A stretch of 64,000 nt of DNA from Lacibacter sediminis (GCF_014168535.1 NZ_CP060007.1:1736001-1800000), one strand, 5' to 3'; shown: positions 25,581 to 34,931, counted from the stretch's first letter. The notes: generated from the letters alone by a model not told the origin. A program made the numbers and translations.

Positions 25581-26585
25581 TTAACTTCCGCTCCTGTATC
25601 CTCTCAAAAAATCTTCCACCAGCATTTTCTTTTTTCCTTCGAGTTGTAATTCCAACACCTGGATATAGCCATTGCTGCACGCAAACTTTAAATAAGTTTT
25701 GCCATCGGTTTCAAAAGCTCCGGTTTCTTGCGGTGGATTGGTTGTTACTTGTTTCTTCGACCGGTAGATCTTCATCATCTTTCCATTGAACATGGTAAAC
25801 GCACCGGGGAAAGGAGAGAGGCCACGAATAAGGTTATGTACTTCTTCAACCGTTTTACTGAAATCTATTTTGCAGGTATCGGTGAAAATTTTTGGCGCAT
25901 GCTTTAATGGTGAATCGTGAATGGTGAGTGGTGAAGGAGAGTTTAAAGTTGCGGAGTCGTCCATTGACCATTGACCATTGACCATTGACTCTTGCGTTTT
26001 CTCCTCCAACGTTCCGCTCACCAATTCTTCAACTGTTTTTACCAGCAACTGTGCACCAATTTCTTTCATACGGTCATGTACTTCACCTGCAGTTTCATCT
26101 TCACCAATAGGAAATGATTCCTGCAGCAGGATATCACCCGTATCAATTTCATGTTTCAATTTAAAGGTGGTCACACCGGTTTCTTTTTCACCGTTGATCA
26201 CGGCCCAGTTAATAGGAGCGGCACCACGGTACTGCGGCAATAAACTCCCATGTACATTCACTGTGCCCATCTTCGGCATATTCCAAACAACTTCCGGCAA
26301 CATACGAAATGCAACAACGATCTGCAGATCGGCACGCAAGGCAATTAACTCTTTTAAAAAAACAGGATTCTTTAATTTCTCCGGTTGCAACACAAACAGG
26401 TTATGTTCTGTTGCATATTTCTTCACTGCACTTTCTGTCAACTTCATACCACGGCCAGCCGGTTTATCGGGTGCTGTAATAACACCAACCACATTGTAAC
26501 CTGCTTTTACCAATGCATCGAGTGATGCAACTGCAAACTCAGGTGTACCCATAAAAATAATGCGTGGAGATTCTTTCTCTGTCAT
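25581..26585 (-). CDS. fmt: Methionyl-tRNA formyltransferase with an in-frame repeat insert
   Basis: 334 residues from the ATG at 26585. RIIFMGTPEFAVASLDAL starts the formyl-THF-binding domain; HGSLLPQYRGAAPINWAVIN is the family signature around the catalytic Asn-His-Asp set; the C-terminal OB-like domain begins near LKHAPKIFTDTCKIDF. Residues about 199-227 (with SMVNGQWSM and SPLTIHDS) are encoded by a dispersed two-arm repeat inserted in frame in the interdomain linker, which explains a length about 20-25 residues above the usual. A further in-frame start at 26636 would encode repeat-derived residues and is unlikely. It formylates initiator Met-tRNA. Confidence 0.93.
   Translation of the reverse strand: MTEKESPRIIFMGTPEFAVASLDALVKAGYNVVGVITAPDKPAGRGMKLTESAVKKYATEHNLFVLQPEKLKNPVFLKELIALRADLQIVVAFRMLPEVVWNMPKMGTVNVHGSLLPQYRGAAPINWAVINGEKETGVTTFKLKHEIDTGDILLQESFPIGEDETAGEVHDRMKEIGAQLLVKTVEELVSGTLEEKTQESMVNGQWSMDDSATLNSPSPLTIHDSPLKHAPKIFTDTCKIDFSKTVEEVHNLIRGLSPFPGAFTMFNGKMMKIYRSKKQVTTNPPQETGAFETDGKTYLKFACSNGYIQVLELQLEGKKKMLVEDFLRGYRSGS
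25905..25991. repeat. Two-arm repeat inserted in frame in fmt
   Basis: On the coding strand the left arm is ATGGTCAATGGTCAATGG, then a spacer around GACTCCGCAACT and a right arm CACCATTCACGATTCACC; the arms are imperfect inverted copies. It adds about 29 codons without breaking the frame. Confidence 0.75.
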
Positions 26586-26607
26586 GCCGCAAAAGTAAGA
26601 GAAAGAT

Positions 26608-26760
26608 AGCTGCTGGCCATTAGCTGCTAGCTGCAAGCAAAGGCAACAGGTTTATGAATAGTAAACTATAAAGACTTGAGGAACTGAATTTAATTTTTAA
26701 CTGATGAACAAAAGATACGGCTAGTAGCCAGAGGCTATCAGCTAGCGGCTTCTTCCTCTT
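26608..26760. repeat. AGCTGCTGGCC / AGCCAGAGGCTATCAGC repeats in the fmt-ParA gap
   Basis: AGCTGCTGGCCATTAGCTGC near 26609 and TAGTAGCCAGAGGCTATCAG near 26723 are another word family of dispersed repeats. The last codons and stop of the ParA gene (GCTAGCTGA on the reverse strand) fall in the second one. Confidence 0.5.
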
Positions 26761-27565
26761 CATCCATTTCAATTACCTTATCTTCCTGATTGATCTTAGT
26801 GAGGTTGTTACGCTGGAGAATTTCTTTAGCAAGGTTAAGATAGTTCACGGCTCCTTTGCTTTCGCTATCGTATAGAATCACCGGTTTGCCAAAGCTTGGC
26901 GCTTCGCTCAAACGGGTATTGCGGTGAATGATCGAATCAAATACAATTCCTTCAAAGTGGCGACGTACTTCACTCACTACCTGGTTACACAAACGCAGGC
27001 GACCATCGTACATCGTCATCAAAATACCTTCGATCACCAATTGTGGATTCAATCGGCTTTGAACGATCTTGATGGTGTTGAGTAATTTACCCAAACCTTC
27101 CAATGCAAAGAATTCAGTCTGCACCGGCACTACTACTGCATCAGCAGCAGTTAATGCGTTTACGGTAATTAAACCAAGAGAAGGCGAACAGTCAATGATG
27201 ATGAAATCGTATTCATCTTTTAACGGCTGCAGTAATTGTTTCATCACTGATTCACGGTTGGGCTGGTTGATCATTTCAATTTCAGCACCAACAAGGTCAA
27301 TATGTGATGGAATAAGATCAAGATTGGGGATTTCACTTTTCAGCACCACATCTTTTGCGTTGGCACCGTTTACAAAACAATCGTACAGGCTTTGCTGCAC
27401 ATTATGTAAGTCGAAACCAACACCGGTTGTGCTGTTCGCCTGCGGGTCAGCATCAACCAACAATGTTTTGTATTCGAGTACGGCAAAACTTGCAGCAAGA
27501 TTAATTGCTGTTGTGGTTTTTCCCACACCACCTTTCTGATTCGCTATTCCAATTATTCGACCCAT
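26738..27565 (-). CDS. ParA/Soj-family ATPase
   Basis: 275 residues. The deviant Walker A motif [17 protein letters not shown] is at residues 10-26, followed by [12 protein letters not shown] (Walker A') and [18 protein letters not shown] (Walker B). It is of the chromosomal Soj type without an N-terminal HTH. Its usual partner parB is not next to it: downstream comes fmt, upstream an MBL hydrolase. It would act in chromosome segregation or protein positioning. The acidic tail [10 protein letters not shown] ends inside a dispersed repeat. Confidence 0.92.
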   Translation of the reverse strand: MGRIIGIANQKGGVGKTTTAINLAASFAVLEYKTLLVDADPQANSTTGVGFDLHNVQQSLYDCFVNGANAKDVVLKSEIPNLDLIPSHIDLVGAEIEMINQPNRESVMKQLLQPLKDEYDFIIIDCSPSLGLITVNALTAADAVVVPVQTEFFALEGLGKLLNTIKIVQSRLNPQLVIEGILMTMYDGRLRLCNQVVSEVRRHFEGIVFDSIIHRNTRLSEAPSFGKPVILYDSESKGAVNYLNLAKEILQRNNLTKINQEDKVIEMDEEEEAAS

Positions 27566-27589
27566 ATATTCAACTCTCAGTTTTCAATT

Positions 27590-28267
27590 TCAAATGTTGA
27601 TGCTTTCACCAATTGCTGGCAGTTTCAAGTCAAGTCCGTTCCGTTGAAAATGTGCCTTCACTTTATCTTCATCAATTACAATGTACGGAAAGGTATTATA
27701 ATGCACGCCTATCACGGTGTGGCAGCTGATCATATGTGCTGCTCTTGCGGCATCTTCATAACCCATGGTGAAATTATCGCCGATAGGTAATATGCAAAAT
27801 GCTAATGCAGCGCTTTGCGGTACCAATTGCATATCGAGTGTAAGAGCCGTATCACCACTGTAATAAAAATTCTTTTCACAACTCACGATAAATCCCATCG
27901 GATTACCGCCATAAGATCCATCGGGCAGTGAAGAGGAATGTTGTGCCGCAGTGCATTTCACCGTTCCAAACTCGAATGCTTTTTTTCCACCCGTATTCAT
28001 GGGATGGATGTTTTCAACGCCCTGCTTTTGCAGCCACAAATAAATTTCCCAGTTACAGATCACCAAAGCACCGGTGCGTTTAGCAATGGCAACACAATCC
28101 GCTATGTGGTCTGCATGGCCATGACTCACCAGTATATAATCGGCTTCAATGGTATTTACATCAACATTCGCTGCCAACTCGTTGGGCGAAATAAACGGAT
28201 CGAAAAGTAATTTCTTTCCTTTTACGTCTATGCTAAAACAGGAATGGCCGTAATATGTAAACGTCAT
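27590..28267 (-). CDS. Metallo-beta-lactamase-fold metal-dependent hydrolase (UPF0173/UlaG-like)
   Basis: 225 residues. The metal-binding motif HGHADH is at 49-54, with a further His in AAQHSSSLPDGSYGG, Asp in YYSGDTAL and a late His in VIGVHYNTFPYI. MTFTYYGHSCFSIDVKGKKL is the start typical for UPF0173. It is cytosolic with unknown substrate. It lies 24 bp upstream of ParA in the same direction and may share its transcript. Confidence 0.87.
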   Translation of the reverse strand: MTFTYYGHSCFSIDVKGKKLLFDPFISPNELAANVDVNTIEADYILVSHGHADHIADCVAIAKRTGALVICNWEIYLWLQKQGVENIHPMNTGGKKAFEFGTVKCTAAQHSSSLPDGSYGGNPMGFIVSCEKNFYYSGDTALTLDMQLVPQSAALAFCILPIGDNFTMGYEDAARAAHMISCHTVIGVHYNTFPYIVIDEDKVKAHFQRNGLDLKLPAIGESINI

Positions 28268-28463
28268 CTCGGTAAAACGGGTTTGATCAAACTGAAAAAC
28301 AAAAACTTGTGTGGGAAAACACAGTCAATGCCATCCTGACAAAAATAAGGGTTCAGGCTAATATTCGGGAACAATACTTATCCCCCGATGTTATACTGAA
28401 ACTTACCTAACTGTTTGAAATTTAACAGGCGGGTGTTTGATTTATTTCTCAATTTTGAAACTT

Positions 28464-29720
28464 ATGCGACGTTTAGCCGGTTCATGGATCTTCCTGATCA
28501 TTTTTTTGTTGATTGATATTTATGTGTTCCAGGCACTGCGTGCAGTAGCCGATACATGGGCGCCCCGCACACGTTTGATTGTGTTTGGCGTTTACTGGGG
28601 TATCAGTATTCTTTCATTTGCGTTAATGCTGAGTATTACTTTTACCAACTATGAAACCTGGCACAAACTCCTGCGTACTTATGCCTTTGCCGTGGTGATC
28701 GGATTGTTTTTAGCTAAGCTCCTGGCCAGTGCTTTCTTTCTGGTGGATGATGTGCGTCGTGTGGTACAATGGGCAGGTAGTTTTATTTTCCCGAGCTGGA
28801 ACCCAAAGACAGCCGGCACCGGGACAGGTATTACACGTTCCATGTTTTTAAGCTGGGCAGGGTTGGCAGTTGGTGGTGGATTATTCACATCGCTCATTTA
28901 TGGGTTTGGTAATAAATATAAATACAATCTGCAAAAAATTGCCTTGAGCTTTTCACATCTGCCAAATGCATTCAGGGGTTTCAAGATCATTCATGTGAGT
29001 GATATACATAGCGGAAGTTTTACCGATAAAGAAGCAGTGCGCAAGGGAATTGAAAAGATCAATGAGCAACAGGCTGATGTAGTGTTATTTACAGGTGATC
29101 TTGTGAACTACAGCGCAGATGAGATGAAGGAATACATGGATGTTTTCTCTGAACTGAAAGCAAAGCATGGTGTATATGCAACATTGGGTAACCATGATTA
29201 TGGGTTCCCTACTGGTGCAACAAGAGAAGAAGTACGTGCAAAACAATTAGCCAATGCAAAAGGAGTGGTGAATGTGCACAAACAATTGGGCTGGAAAACA
29301 CTCAGCAACGAGCATGTGGTATTGGAAAAAGATGGGGAACAGATAGCCATCCTTGGCGTTGACAACACAAGTGCAAAAGCCAACTTTCCTTCTTTTGGCA
29401 AGTTGAATGAAACACATGCGGCCGCAAAGGATATCCCGTTTAAAATACTCATGAGCCACGATCCTTCGCATTGGAATGCAGAAGTAACATCAGAGTTTAA
29501 AGATATTGCCCTTACATTGGCGGGCCACACACATGGTATGCAGTTTGGCGTGGAAATCCCCGGTTTCCGCTGGAGCCCCGTGAAATATGTGTATAAGCAA
29601 TGGGCCGGTTTGTATGAAGAAGCTCAGCAGAAACTCTACGTTAACCGGGGCTTTGGTTTCATAGGGTATCCTGGCAGGGTGGGTATTTTGCCGGAGATCA
29701 CATTGATAGAGCTTAGCTGA
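28464..29720 (+). CDS. Membrane-anchored metallophosphoesterase (YkuE-like)
   Basis: 418 residues from the ATG at 28464. Four N-terminal membrane segments (for example SWIFLIIFLLIDIYVFQAL, FGVYWGISILSFALMLSI, FAVVIGLFLAKLLASAFFLV) precede a calcineurin-like domain with IIHVSDIHSG, VVLFTGDLVN, ATLGNHDYG, LMSHDPSHW and LAGHTHGMQFG, the complete di-metal set. Relatives act on UDP-diacylglucosamine or cyclic nucleotides; the substrate here is not clear. The start is close to a CAATTTTG box (28451-28458), suggesting a short leader. Confidence 0.9.
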   Translation: MRRLAGSWIFLIIFLLIDIYVFQALRAVADTWAPRTRLIVFGVYWGISILSFALMLSITFTNYETWHKLLRTYAFAVVIGLFLAKLLASAFFLVDDVRRVVQWAGSFIFPSWNPKTAGTGTGITRSMFLSWAGLAVGGGLFTSLIYGFGNKYKYNLQKIALSFSHLPNAFRGFKIIHVSDIHSGSFTDKEAVRKGIEKINEQQADVVLFTGDLVNYSADEMKEYMDVFSELKAKHGVYATLGNHDYGFPTGATREEVRAKQLANAKGVVNVHKQLGWKTLSNEHVVLEKDGEQIAILGVDNTSAKANFPSFGKLNETHAAAKDIPFKILMSHDPSHWNAEVTSEFKDIALTLAGHTHGMQFGVEIPGFRWSPVKYVYKQWAGLYEEAQQKLYVNRGFGFIGYPGRVGILPEITLIELS

Positions 29721-29790
29721 TTTTTTAGCTCCATTAAACTATATTGCAGCAGGTTGGTCTATGGTTTGCAACCAACCGCCCTATCCCTTT

Positions 29791-30795
29791 ATGCTGAAAC
29801 CGCTTATTCTGTTTCTGACGATCTGTTCTAGTTGGTTTTCTGTAAATGCGCAGGAAACAAAAACTGATTCTACCTCGATCAATGTCGACTCTCTTGAACG
29901 GGAGATCGATGCATTTCTCGATCTCTATGATTCGCTGAAAGCCCCACGTAGTTATTTGCTTTTATCACTCGGTGTGGGCAATACGCAATTCAGCGTGCGT
30001 AACGTAGCGTTGAATGCGCAGCAATCAGTAGCCAATCTCAGCATTACCCCAACGATCGGGTATTATCATAAAAGCGGCTTTGGCATTACATACAATAATT
30101 ACTTACTTGTAGAAAAGGGTAAAACAGAATTGCTGCAACATGCAGTTACAGGTTCTTACGATTACCTGAAAGGTGAACATGCTTCGTTCGGTATATCCTA
30201 CACGAGATTTTTCGGGAAGAAAGAATTTGTGAATGCATCATCGCCTTACGATAATGATGTGCTGGCTTATGTACAGTTCGGTAAAAATAAATTGCAAGGT
30301 GGAGCCATGCTTGGTTTTTCGGGTGGCCGTTACCGTGAAACATTGCAATACCTCGATTCGCAGCAGATAAGGATGCCATTAACAAACCAACTGGTAACAC
30401 AATACTATTATGTAAGTGATACATCTGATGTACTCATCAGGGATCTGTCCTTTATTCCTTATGTGCGTTATAACCTCGTGCTTGATGGCATTGGGAAGAA
30501 AGATTACTTTAATCTTCAGCCAACATTAATGGTCATTGGCTCACGAAGTAATGTAACCATTGATTCAAAAGGAAGTATTCGTCAGCGGCGCTTACTCGAC
30601 CGTAGCCGTAATTATTCAGAAACATACTCTCAGAAAAGTGCATTCCAGTTTCAATCGGTAGGGTTACAGTTAGATGCTACCTGGTATATCGGTAAATTCT
30701 TTCTGAACCCGCAAGTGTATTTTGATTATTACCTGTTAAGTGGTGAAAATAAATGGAGCGCCTTGTATAGTGTACAAACAGGGTTTATGTTTTAA
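29791..30795 (+). CDS. Putative outer-membrane beta-barrel protein
   Basis: 334 residues with a signal peptide (MLKPLILFLTICSSWFSVNAQ). After a polar Ser/Asp-rich segment (DSLEREIDAFLDLYDSLKAP), alternating aromatic strands (SLGVGNTQFSVRNVALN, GITYNNYLLVEKGK, YDYLKGEHASFGISYTRFF) and an aromatic C-terminal strand (FDYYLLSGENKWSALYSV, then TGFMF) suggest a beta-barrel in the outer membrane. No named family was recognised. It starts 70 bp after the phosphoesterase gene. Confidence 0.7.
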   Translation: MLKPLILFLTICSSWFSVNAQETKTDSTSINVDSLEREIDAFLDLYDSLKAPRSYLLLSLGVGNTQFSVRNVALNAQQSVANLSITPTIGYYHKSGFGITYNNYLLVEKGKTELLQHAVTGSYDYLKGEHASFGISYTRFFGKKEFVNASSPYDNDVLAYVQFGKNKLQGGAMLGFSGGRYRETLQYLDSQQIRMPLTNQLVTQYYYVSDTSDVLIRDLSFIPYVRYNLVLDGIGKKDYFNLQPTLMVIGSRSNVTIDSKGSIRQRRLLDRSRNYSETYSQKSAFQFQSVGLQLDATWYIGKFFLNPQVYFDYYLLSGENKWSALYSVQTGFMF

Positions 30796-30847
30796 AAAAG
30801 TTTGGCACGGTTCTTCTTAACATATTTTTACAGCGTTAAAAAAATGA

Positions 30848-30863
30848 TTGGCACTTAATTAGC
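30848..30863 (+). promoter_or_regulatory. Candidate sigma-54 (-24/-12) promoter of the porin gene
   Basis: TTGGCAC at 30848-30854 and GC at 30862-30863 have the invariant GG-N10-GC spacing of RpoN promoters (TTGGCACTTAATTAGC). The -12 element is TAGC rather than TTGC. The ATG follows 29 bases after the GC. A second TTGGCAC at 30802-30808 lacks a matching GC. Confidence 0.45.
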
Positions 30864-30892
30864 CGTTATTAGAACAACTAAAATCAAATCGA

Positions 30893-31477
30893 ATGAAAAA
30901 GTCTCTTGTTATCCTTCTTGTCGCAATTACCGCATCAGCAACTTCGTTTGCACAGTTCCGTATTGGCCCAAAGCTTGGTGCTAATATTGGTAAGATCGAG
31001 GGTAAAGGATTTGATGAACAATACAAACTCGGTTATCATCTTGGTGCATTTGCTGAAATTCCATTGGGAAAGAAATTTGCGTTGCAACCGGAGGTGTTAT
31101 GGAACCAGATCAATTCTGATACAGTTTCTGGTTTCAAAGCTATTTATACTGAGTTAGGTAATCAGGATTTAAAAAATCCTCAATTGAATTATCTAAGTAT
31201 TCCATTGTTGCTCACCTACAAGCCAGCGAAAGTATTGTCACTGCAGGCAGGCCCGCAGTTTGGCATTTTGTTGAATAAGGATAAAACAATAATTCAGAAT
31301 GGTGGCGAAGCTTTCAAGAATGGAGATTTCTCCTTATTGCTTGGTGCACAGTTGAACATTCTGCGTATAAGAGTATATGGCCGTTATGCCATCGGGTTAA
31401 ATAACATCAATGATATTGATGATCAGGAAAAATGGAAAACAACCGGTTTCCAGGTAGGTATTGGTCTGGCTCTTTAA
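30893..31477 (+). CDS. Outer-membrane beta-barrel (porin-family/PorT-like) protein
   Basis: 194 residues with a signal peptide (MKKSLVILLVAITASATSFAQ). The barrel pattern of the Bacteroidota outer-membrane beta-barrel domain is visible: FRIGPKLGANIGKIEGKGF, LGYHLGAFAEIPLGKKFALQ, PEVLW, LSIPLLLTYKPAKVLSLQAG, PQFGILL and the last strand TGFQVGIGLAL. Function unknown; such small barrels are common. It has a candidate sigma-54 promoter and a strong terminator, so it is probably a single-gene unit. Confidence 0.85.
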   Translation: MKKSLVILLVAITASATSFAQFRIGPKLGANIGKIEGKGFDEQYKLGYHLGAFAEIPLGKKFALQPEVLWNQINSDTVSGFKAIYTELGNQDLKNPQLNYLSIPLLLTYKPAKVLSLQAGPQFGILLNKDKTIIQNGGEAFKNGDFSLLLGAQLNILRIRVYGRYAIGLNNINDIDDQEKWKTTGFQVGIGLAL

Positions 31478-31501
31478 AACTTACATTCACTATAAAGCAA
31501 A

Positions 31502-31530
31502 GGTTCTCCGGATTCCGGAGAGCCTTTTTT
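31502..31530 (+). terminator. Rho-independent terminator after the porin gene
   Basis: GGTTCTCCGG at 31502-31511 pairs with CCGGAGAGCC at 31515-31524 (one G-U), 3-nt loop, then six T. Confidence 0.85.
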
Positions 31531-31615
31531 GTTTGCGGCCATCCATCAACTTTTTATCTTCTTAACAGGGTTGTTTCATTCAATCTTTTATATTTACGCA
31601 CTTAAAACTAAATCT

Positions 31616-34600
31616 ATGCAACGCAAAGGATCACACCTGTTCTTTCTTTCCTTCCTGTTATTTGTTTTTTCTGCAACTACTGCACAGCAGCTAACGGACA
31701 AAATTCCGTTTGATGCAAAAGTGAAAACCGGTAAACTCGAAAACGGGCTTACATATTTTATTCGTCCCAATCAGAAACCTGAAAAAAGGGTGGAGCTGCG
31801 TTTAGTGGTGAATGCAGGTGCAATTAATGAAGATGAAGATCAGTTGGGGCTTGCTCACATGACCGAGCACATGGCCTTCAACGGCACAAAGAATTTCAAG
31901 AAGAATGATATCGTTTCTTATTTACAGGAAATTGGTGTTGGCTTTGGGAACGATCTCAATGCCTATACCAGTTTTGATGAAACAGTGTACATTCTCCCTA
32001 TACCAATTGATAAACCCGGCAATCTTGAAAAAGGTTTTCAGATCATTGAAGACTGGGCACACAATGTATCGAACCTGAATGACGATATTGATGGCGAACG
32101 TGCAGTTATTCTTGAAGAAAGCCGTTTAGGTAAAGGTGCCGAAGAACGTATGTTCCGAAAAATACTACCTGCATTGTTTGCAGGTTCTTTGTATGCCGAT
32201 CGTTTGCCGATTGGTAAAGACAGCATCATCAAAAACTTTAAGTATGATGCCATCCGTCGTTTTTATAAAGACTGGTATCGTCCTGATCTCATGGCGGTAG
32301 TTGTAGTTGGTGATATTACTGTTGAGAAAGCAGAAGAACTCATCCGTAAACATTTTGCAGGTATAAAAAATCCAGCAACTCCCCGTGAACGCAAGTATGC
32401 TGAAGTAAAACCATATGCATCAAACGAAGTAATGATCCTTGCAGATAAAGAAGCTTCATCAAGCGAAGTTGCCATCAACTATCCTGTGTTTAAGTATGAA
32501 GCAATGAATACGGTTGCTGATTACCGTAACAGCATCATCCGCAGTTTATTTCTGCGCATGTTCAATCAACGTTTACAGGAGTTAACACAAAAAGAAAATC
32601 CGCCCTTCAACTTCGGTGGTGGTGGTTTTGGTTCTTATGCACGTGGCTATGATGCATTTTCTGTATATGCAGGTGTTGGTACGGGCGATGTAAAGAAAGC
32701 AACACAGGCTTTGCTGGAAGAAGTGGAGCGTGTAAAACGTTTTGGTTTTACAGCAACAGAACTGGAACGTAGTAAGAAAACAACACTCAGTAATTACGAA
32801 CGTACTTATAACAACAGAGATAAAACAGAAAGCGCCAATTATGTTGATGAGTATGTGAACTACTTTTTGAAAAAAGATCCTACCCCGGGTATTGAATACG
32901 AATTTGAGAAAGTAAAAGAATTATTGCCCGGCATTACAATTGAAGAAGTAAATGCATTGGTGAATAAATACATCAAAGGAGTTGACAACCGTTTCACCTA
33001 CATCACACAGCCCGAGCCCAAAGCGGGAGAGAAGTTGCCAACTGAAGAAGAAATACTCGCCTTTTTTCCTGCTGTAGAAAAAGCAGATGTAAAACCTTAT
33101 GAAGATAAAGCAGTGGCTTCTTCATTGGTAGAAAACAAACCTAAAGCAGGAAAAGTAGCCGCAACTAAAAAAGATGCAAAGCTTGGTACAACTGAATTAA
33201 CATTGAGCAATGGCATTAAAGTAACACTGAAATCAACTGATTTTAAAGCTGACCAGATCTTGATGTCATCCGTTCGTCCAGGTGGAAAAAATAATTATAG
33301 TGCTGCTGATAAGTATAACGCAGAATATGCCGTAGCTGTAGTACAGGCAATGGGTGTTGGTGCGTTTTCACCTGTTGATCTCCGTAAAGTAATGGCCGGG
33401 AAAACAGTGCAGGTGAATCCTTATATCAACTCATCGAGTGAAGGCGTACGGGGAAGTTCTACCGTAAAAGATATTGAAACATTGTTTCAGCTTACATGGT
33501 TAACGTTTACCAGTCCACGCATGGATACATCGTTGTTTAAATCGTATGTTCAACGCAACAAATCGCAATATGCAATGATGGGTGCAAATCCGCAGTTCGC
33601 ATTTATTGACACGTTTTATAGTGTGTTGTATAATAATGATCCGCTTGCTCCCATTGCATTGCCAAAGTCTGAAAACTTTTCAAAGATCGATCTGAAACGT
33701 GCTGCTGAAATTTATAAAGAACGCTTCAGCGATGCAGGCAGCATGGAGTTTGTATTTGTGGGGAGCTTTAAAGAAGAAGAGATCATTCCATTGATCGAAC
33801 AATATATTGGCAGTTTGCCAACTACTTCTAAGAAGTTTGCAGCAGTGGATAATAAAGTGCGTCCGGTAAAAGGAAAGAAAGAAATCATGGTGAAGAAAGG
33901 GAAAGATGAGCGTAGTCTTATTCTGCAACTTCATTCAGGTGAAGTGCCTTACAGCCAGGATCTGGAGTTGAAAGCTGAGGCTGCGACAGAAGTGCTCAAC
34001 ATCCGTATAATTGAAGAATTGCGTGAAAAGATCGGTGGTATTTATGGTGGGGGTATTTTTGGTTCCTTGGAAAGCGAGCCGTATGATAACTACACATTTG
34101 CTGTACAGTTGCCTTGCGGTCCTGAGAAGGCAGATACACTACTCAAAGCAATAAATAAAGAGATAAAAGAAATTGCAACAAAAGGTCCGTCACAGAAAAA
34201 TCTGGATAAAGTAAAACAGCAATGGCGTGAGCAGCATAAGATCGATCTCAAAGAAAACGAAGATTGGCTCAGCGCAATTACTGAAAGTAAATTCCCAGGT
34301 AATAACATTGACTATTTTGTGAACTATGAAAAGTATGTTGATAAACTTACGGCGAAAGATGTGCAGATGGCTGCAGCTAAATTATTGAATGGGCCGAACG
34401 TATTCACTGCTATCCAAATGCCGGAGAATTATGTAGCAGGCGAAGAAAAGAAAACAGGCGAGCGTGATAACAATGTGATCCAGACCATTGAAATTGATAA
34501 GCCGGAGATCAAAATTGAATTGTTTGACAATGGTGAAATTGATGGCGACAGTATAACGGTTTATTTCAACAGCTATCCTGTACTCAGCAAAAAACAATTG

Positions 34601-34798
34601 ACCGATAAAGTAACTGTGCTGAATGTAAAGGCATTAAAAGGCAGAAAGAACAATTTGGTGATGTTTGCAGAGAACCTTGGTAAAACCCCGCCTAATACAG
34701 CTTTAATGCGTATTACAGCAGGCGGCAAGGTTTATAATGTTACTGTAGAGAGTGATAAGAAGAAGAATGGAACGATTGTGTTTAAGTGGAAGGAATGA
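31616..34798 (+). CDS. Secreted M16-family zinc metallopeptidase (PqqL/pitrilysin-like)
   Basis: 1060 residues with a signal peptide ending ATTAQ. The inverted zinc motif HMTEH is at 81-85 (Glu84 catalytic) in LGLAHMTEHMAFNGTKNF; the downstream acidic ligand lies in GERAVILEESRLGKGAEERM. The four-domain M16 layout is intact, the second half (from KLGTTELTLSNGIKVTLKST) being the inactive partner. It degrades peptides in the periplasm. The upstream frame is open to 31529 but the ATG at 31616 gives the signal peptide; a TATATTTA box at 31589-31596 with TTG at 31571 may be its promoter. The TGA stop is part of a dispersed repeat. Confidence 0.92.
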   Translation: MQRKGSHLFFLSFLLFVFSATTAQQLTDKIPFDAKVKTGKLENGLTYFIRPNQKPEKRVELRLVVNAGAINEDEDQLGLAHMTEHMAFNGTKNFKKNDIVSYLQEIGVGFGNDLNAYTSFDETVYILPIPIDKPGNLEKGFQIIEDWAHNVSNLNDDIDGERAVILEESRLGKGAEERMFRKILPALFAGSLYADRLPIGKDSIIKNFKYDAIRRFYKDWYRPDLMAVVVVGDITVEKAEELIRKHFAGIKNPATPRERKYAEVKPYASNEVMILADKEASSSEVAINYPVFKYEAMNTVADYRNSIIRSLFLRMFNQRLQELTQKENPPFNFGGGGFGSYARGYDAFSVYAGVGTGDVKKATQALLEEVERVKRFGFTATELERSKKTTLSNYERTYNNRDKTESANYVDEYVNYFLKKDPTPGIEYEFEKVKELLPGITIEEVNALVNKYIKGVDNRFTYITQPEPKAGEKLPTEEEILAFFPAVEKADVKPYEDKAVASSLVENKPKAGKVAATKKDAKLGTTELTLSNGIKVTLKSTDFKADQILMSSVRPGGKNNYSAADKYNAEYAVAVVQAMGVGAFSPVDLRKVMAGKTVQVNPYINSSSEGVRGSSTVKDIETLFQLTWLTFTSPRMDTSLFKSYVQRNKSQYAMMGANPQFAFIDTFYSVLYNNDPLAPIALPKSENFSKIDLKRAAEIYKERFSDAGSMEFVFVGSFKEEEIIPLIEQYIGSLPTTSKKFAAVDNKVRPVKGKKEIMVKKGKDERSLILQLHSGEVPYSQDLELKAEAATEVLNIRIIEELREKIGGIYGGGIFGSLESEPYDNYTFAVQLPCGPEKADTLLKAINKEIKEIATKGPSQKNLDKVKQQWREQHKIDLKENEDWLSAITESKFPGNNIDYFVNYEKYVDKLTAKDVQMAAAKLLNGPNVFTAIQMPENYVAGEEKKTGERDNNVIQTIEIDKPEIKIELFDNGEIDGDSITVYFNSYPVLSKKQLTDKVTVLNVKALKGRKNNLVMFAENLGKTPPNTALMRITAGGKVYNVTVESDKKKNGTIVFKWKE

Positions 34799-34845
34799 TG
34801 AGTGATCAATGATGAGTGATCAGTAATGAATGATGAGTAGTGAGC
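34797..34845. repeat. ATGATGAGTGATCAATGATGAG repeat at the M16 stop codon
   Basis: Runs of GATGAGTGATCA and AATGAATGATGAGTAGTGAG begin at the TGA stop of the peptidase gene. Only the left-arm type is seen here. Confidence 0.6.
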
Positions 34846-34852
34846 GTGTTTA

Positions 34853-34891
34853 TACCCTCCCTGGAGAGCTTGCTCCGCTTTACGGAGGGTA
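34853..34891. repeat. Branched hairpin element TACCCTCC...GGAGGGTA
   Basis: Outer arms TACCCTCC (34853-34860) and GGAGGGTA (34884-34891) enclose an inner hairpin GGAGAGCTTGCTCC (34863-34876). No U-run. It looks like a repetitive extragenic palindrome rather than a terminator. Confidence 0.5.
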
Positions 34892-34931
34892 GCAACATGT
34901 AAAACTTATAGCGTGACTGAAAGGGGTGGGT

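Noticed and set aside
25978..26499. A 173-codon forward open frame opposite fmt.
   Set aside because: It mirrors the fmt coding sequence; its Ser/Thr/Ile-rich product has no family features.
27069..27539. A 156-codon forward open frame opposite the ParA gene.
   Set aside because: Shadow of a highly conserved gene on the other strand.
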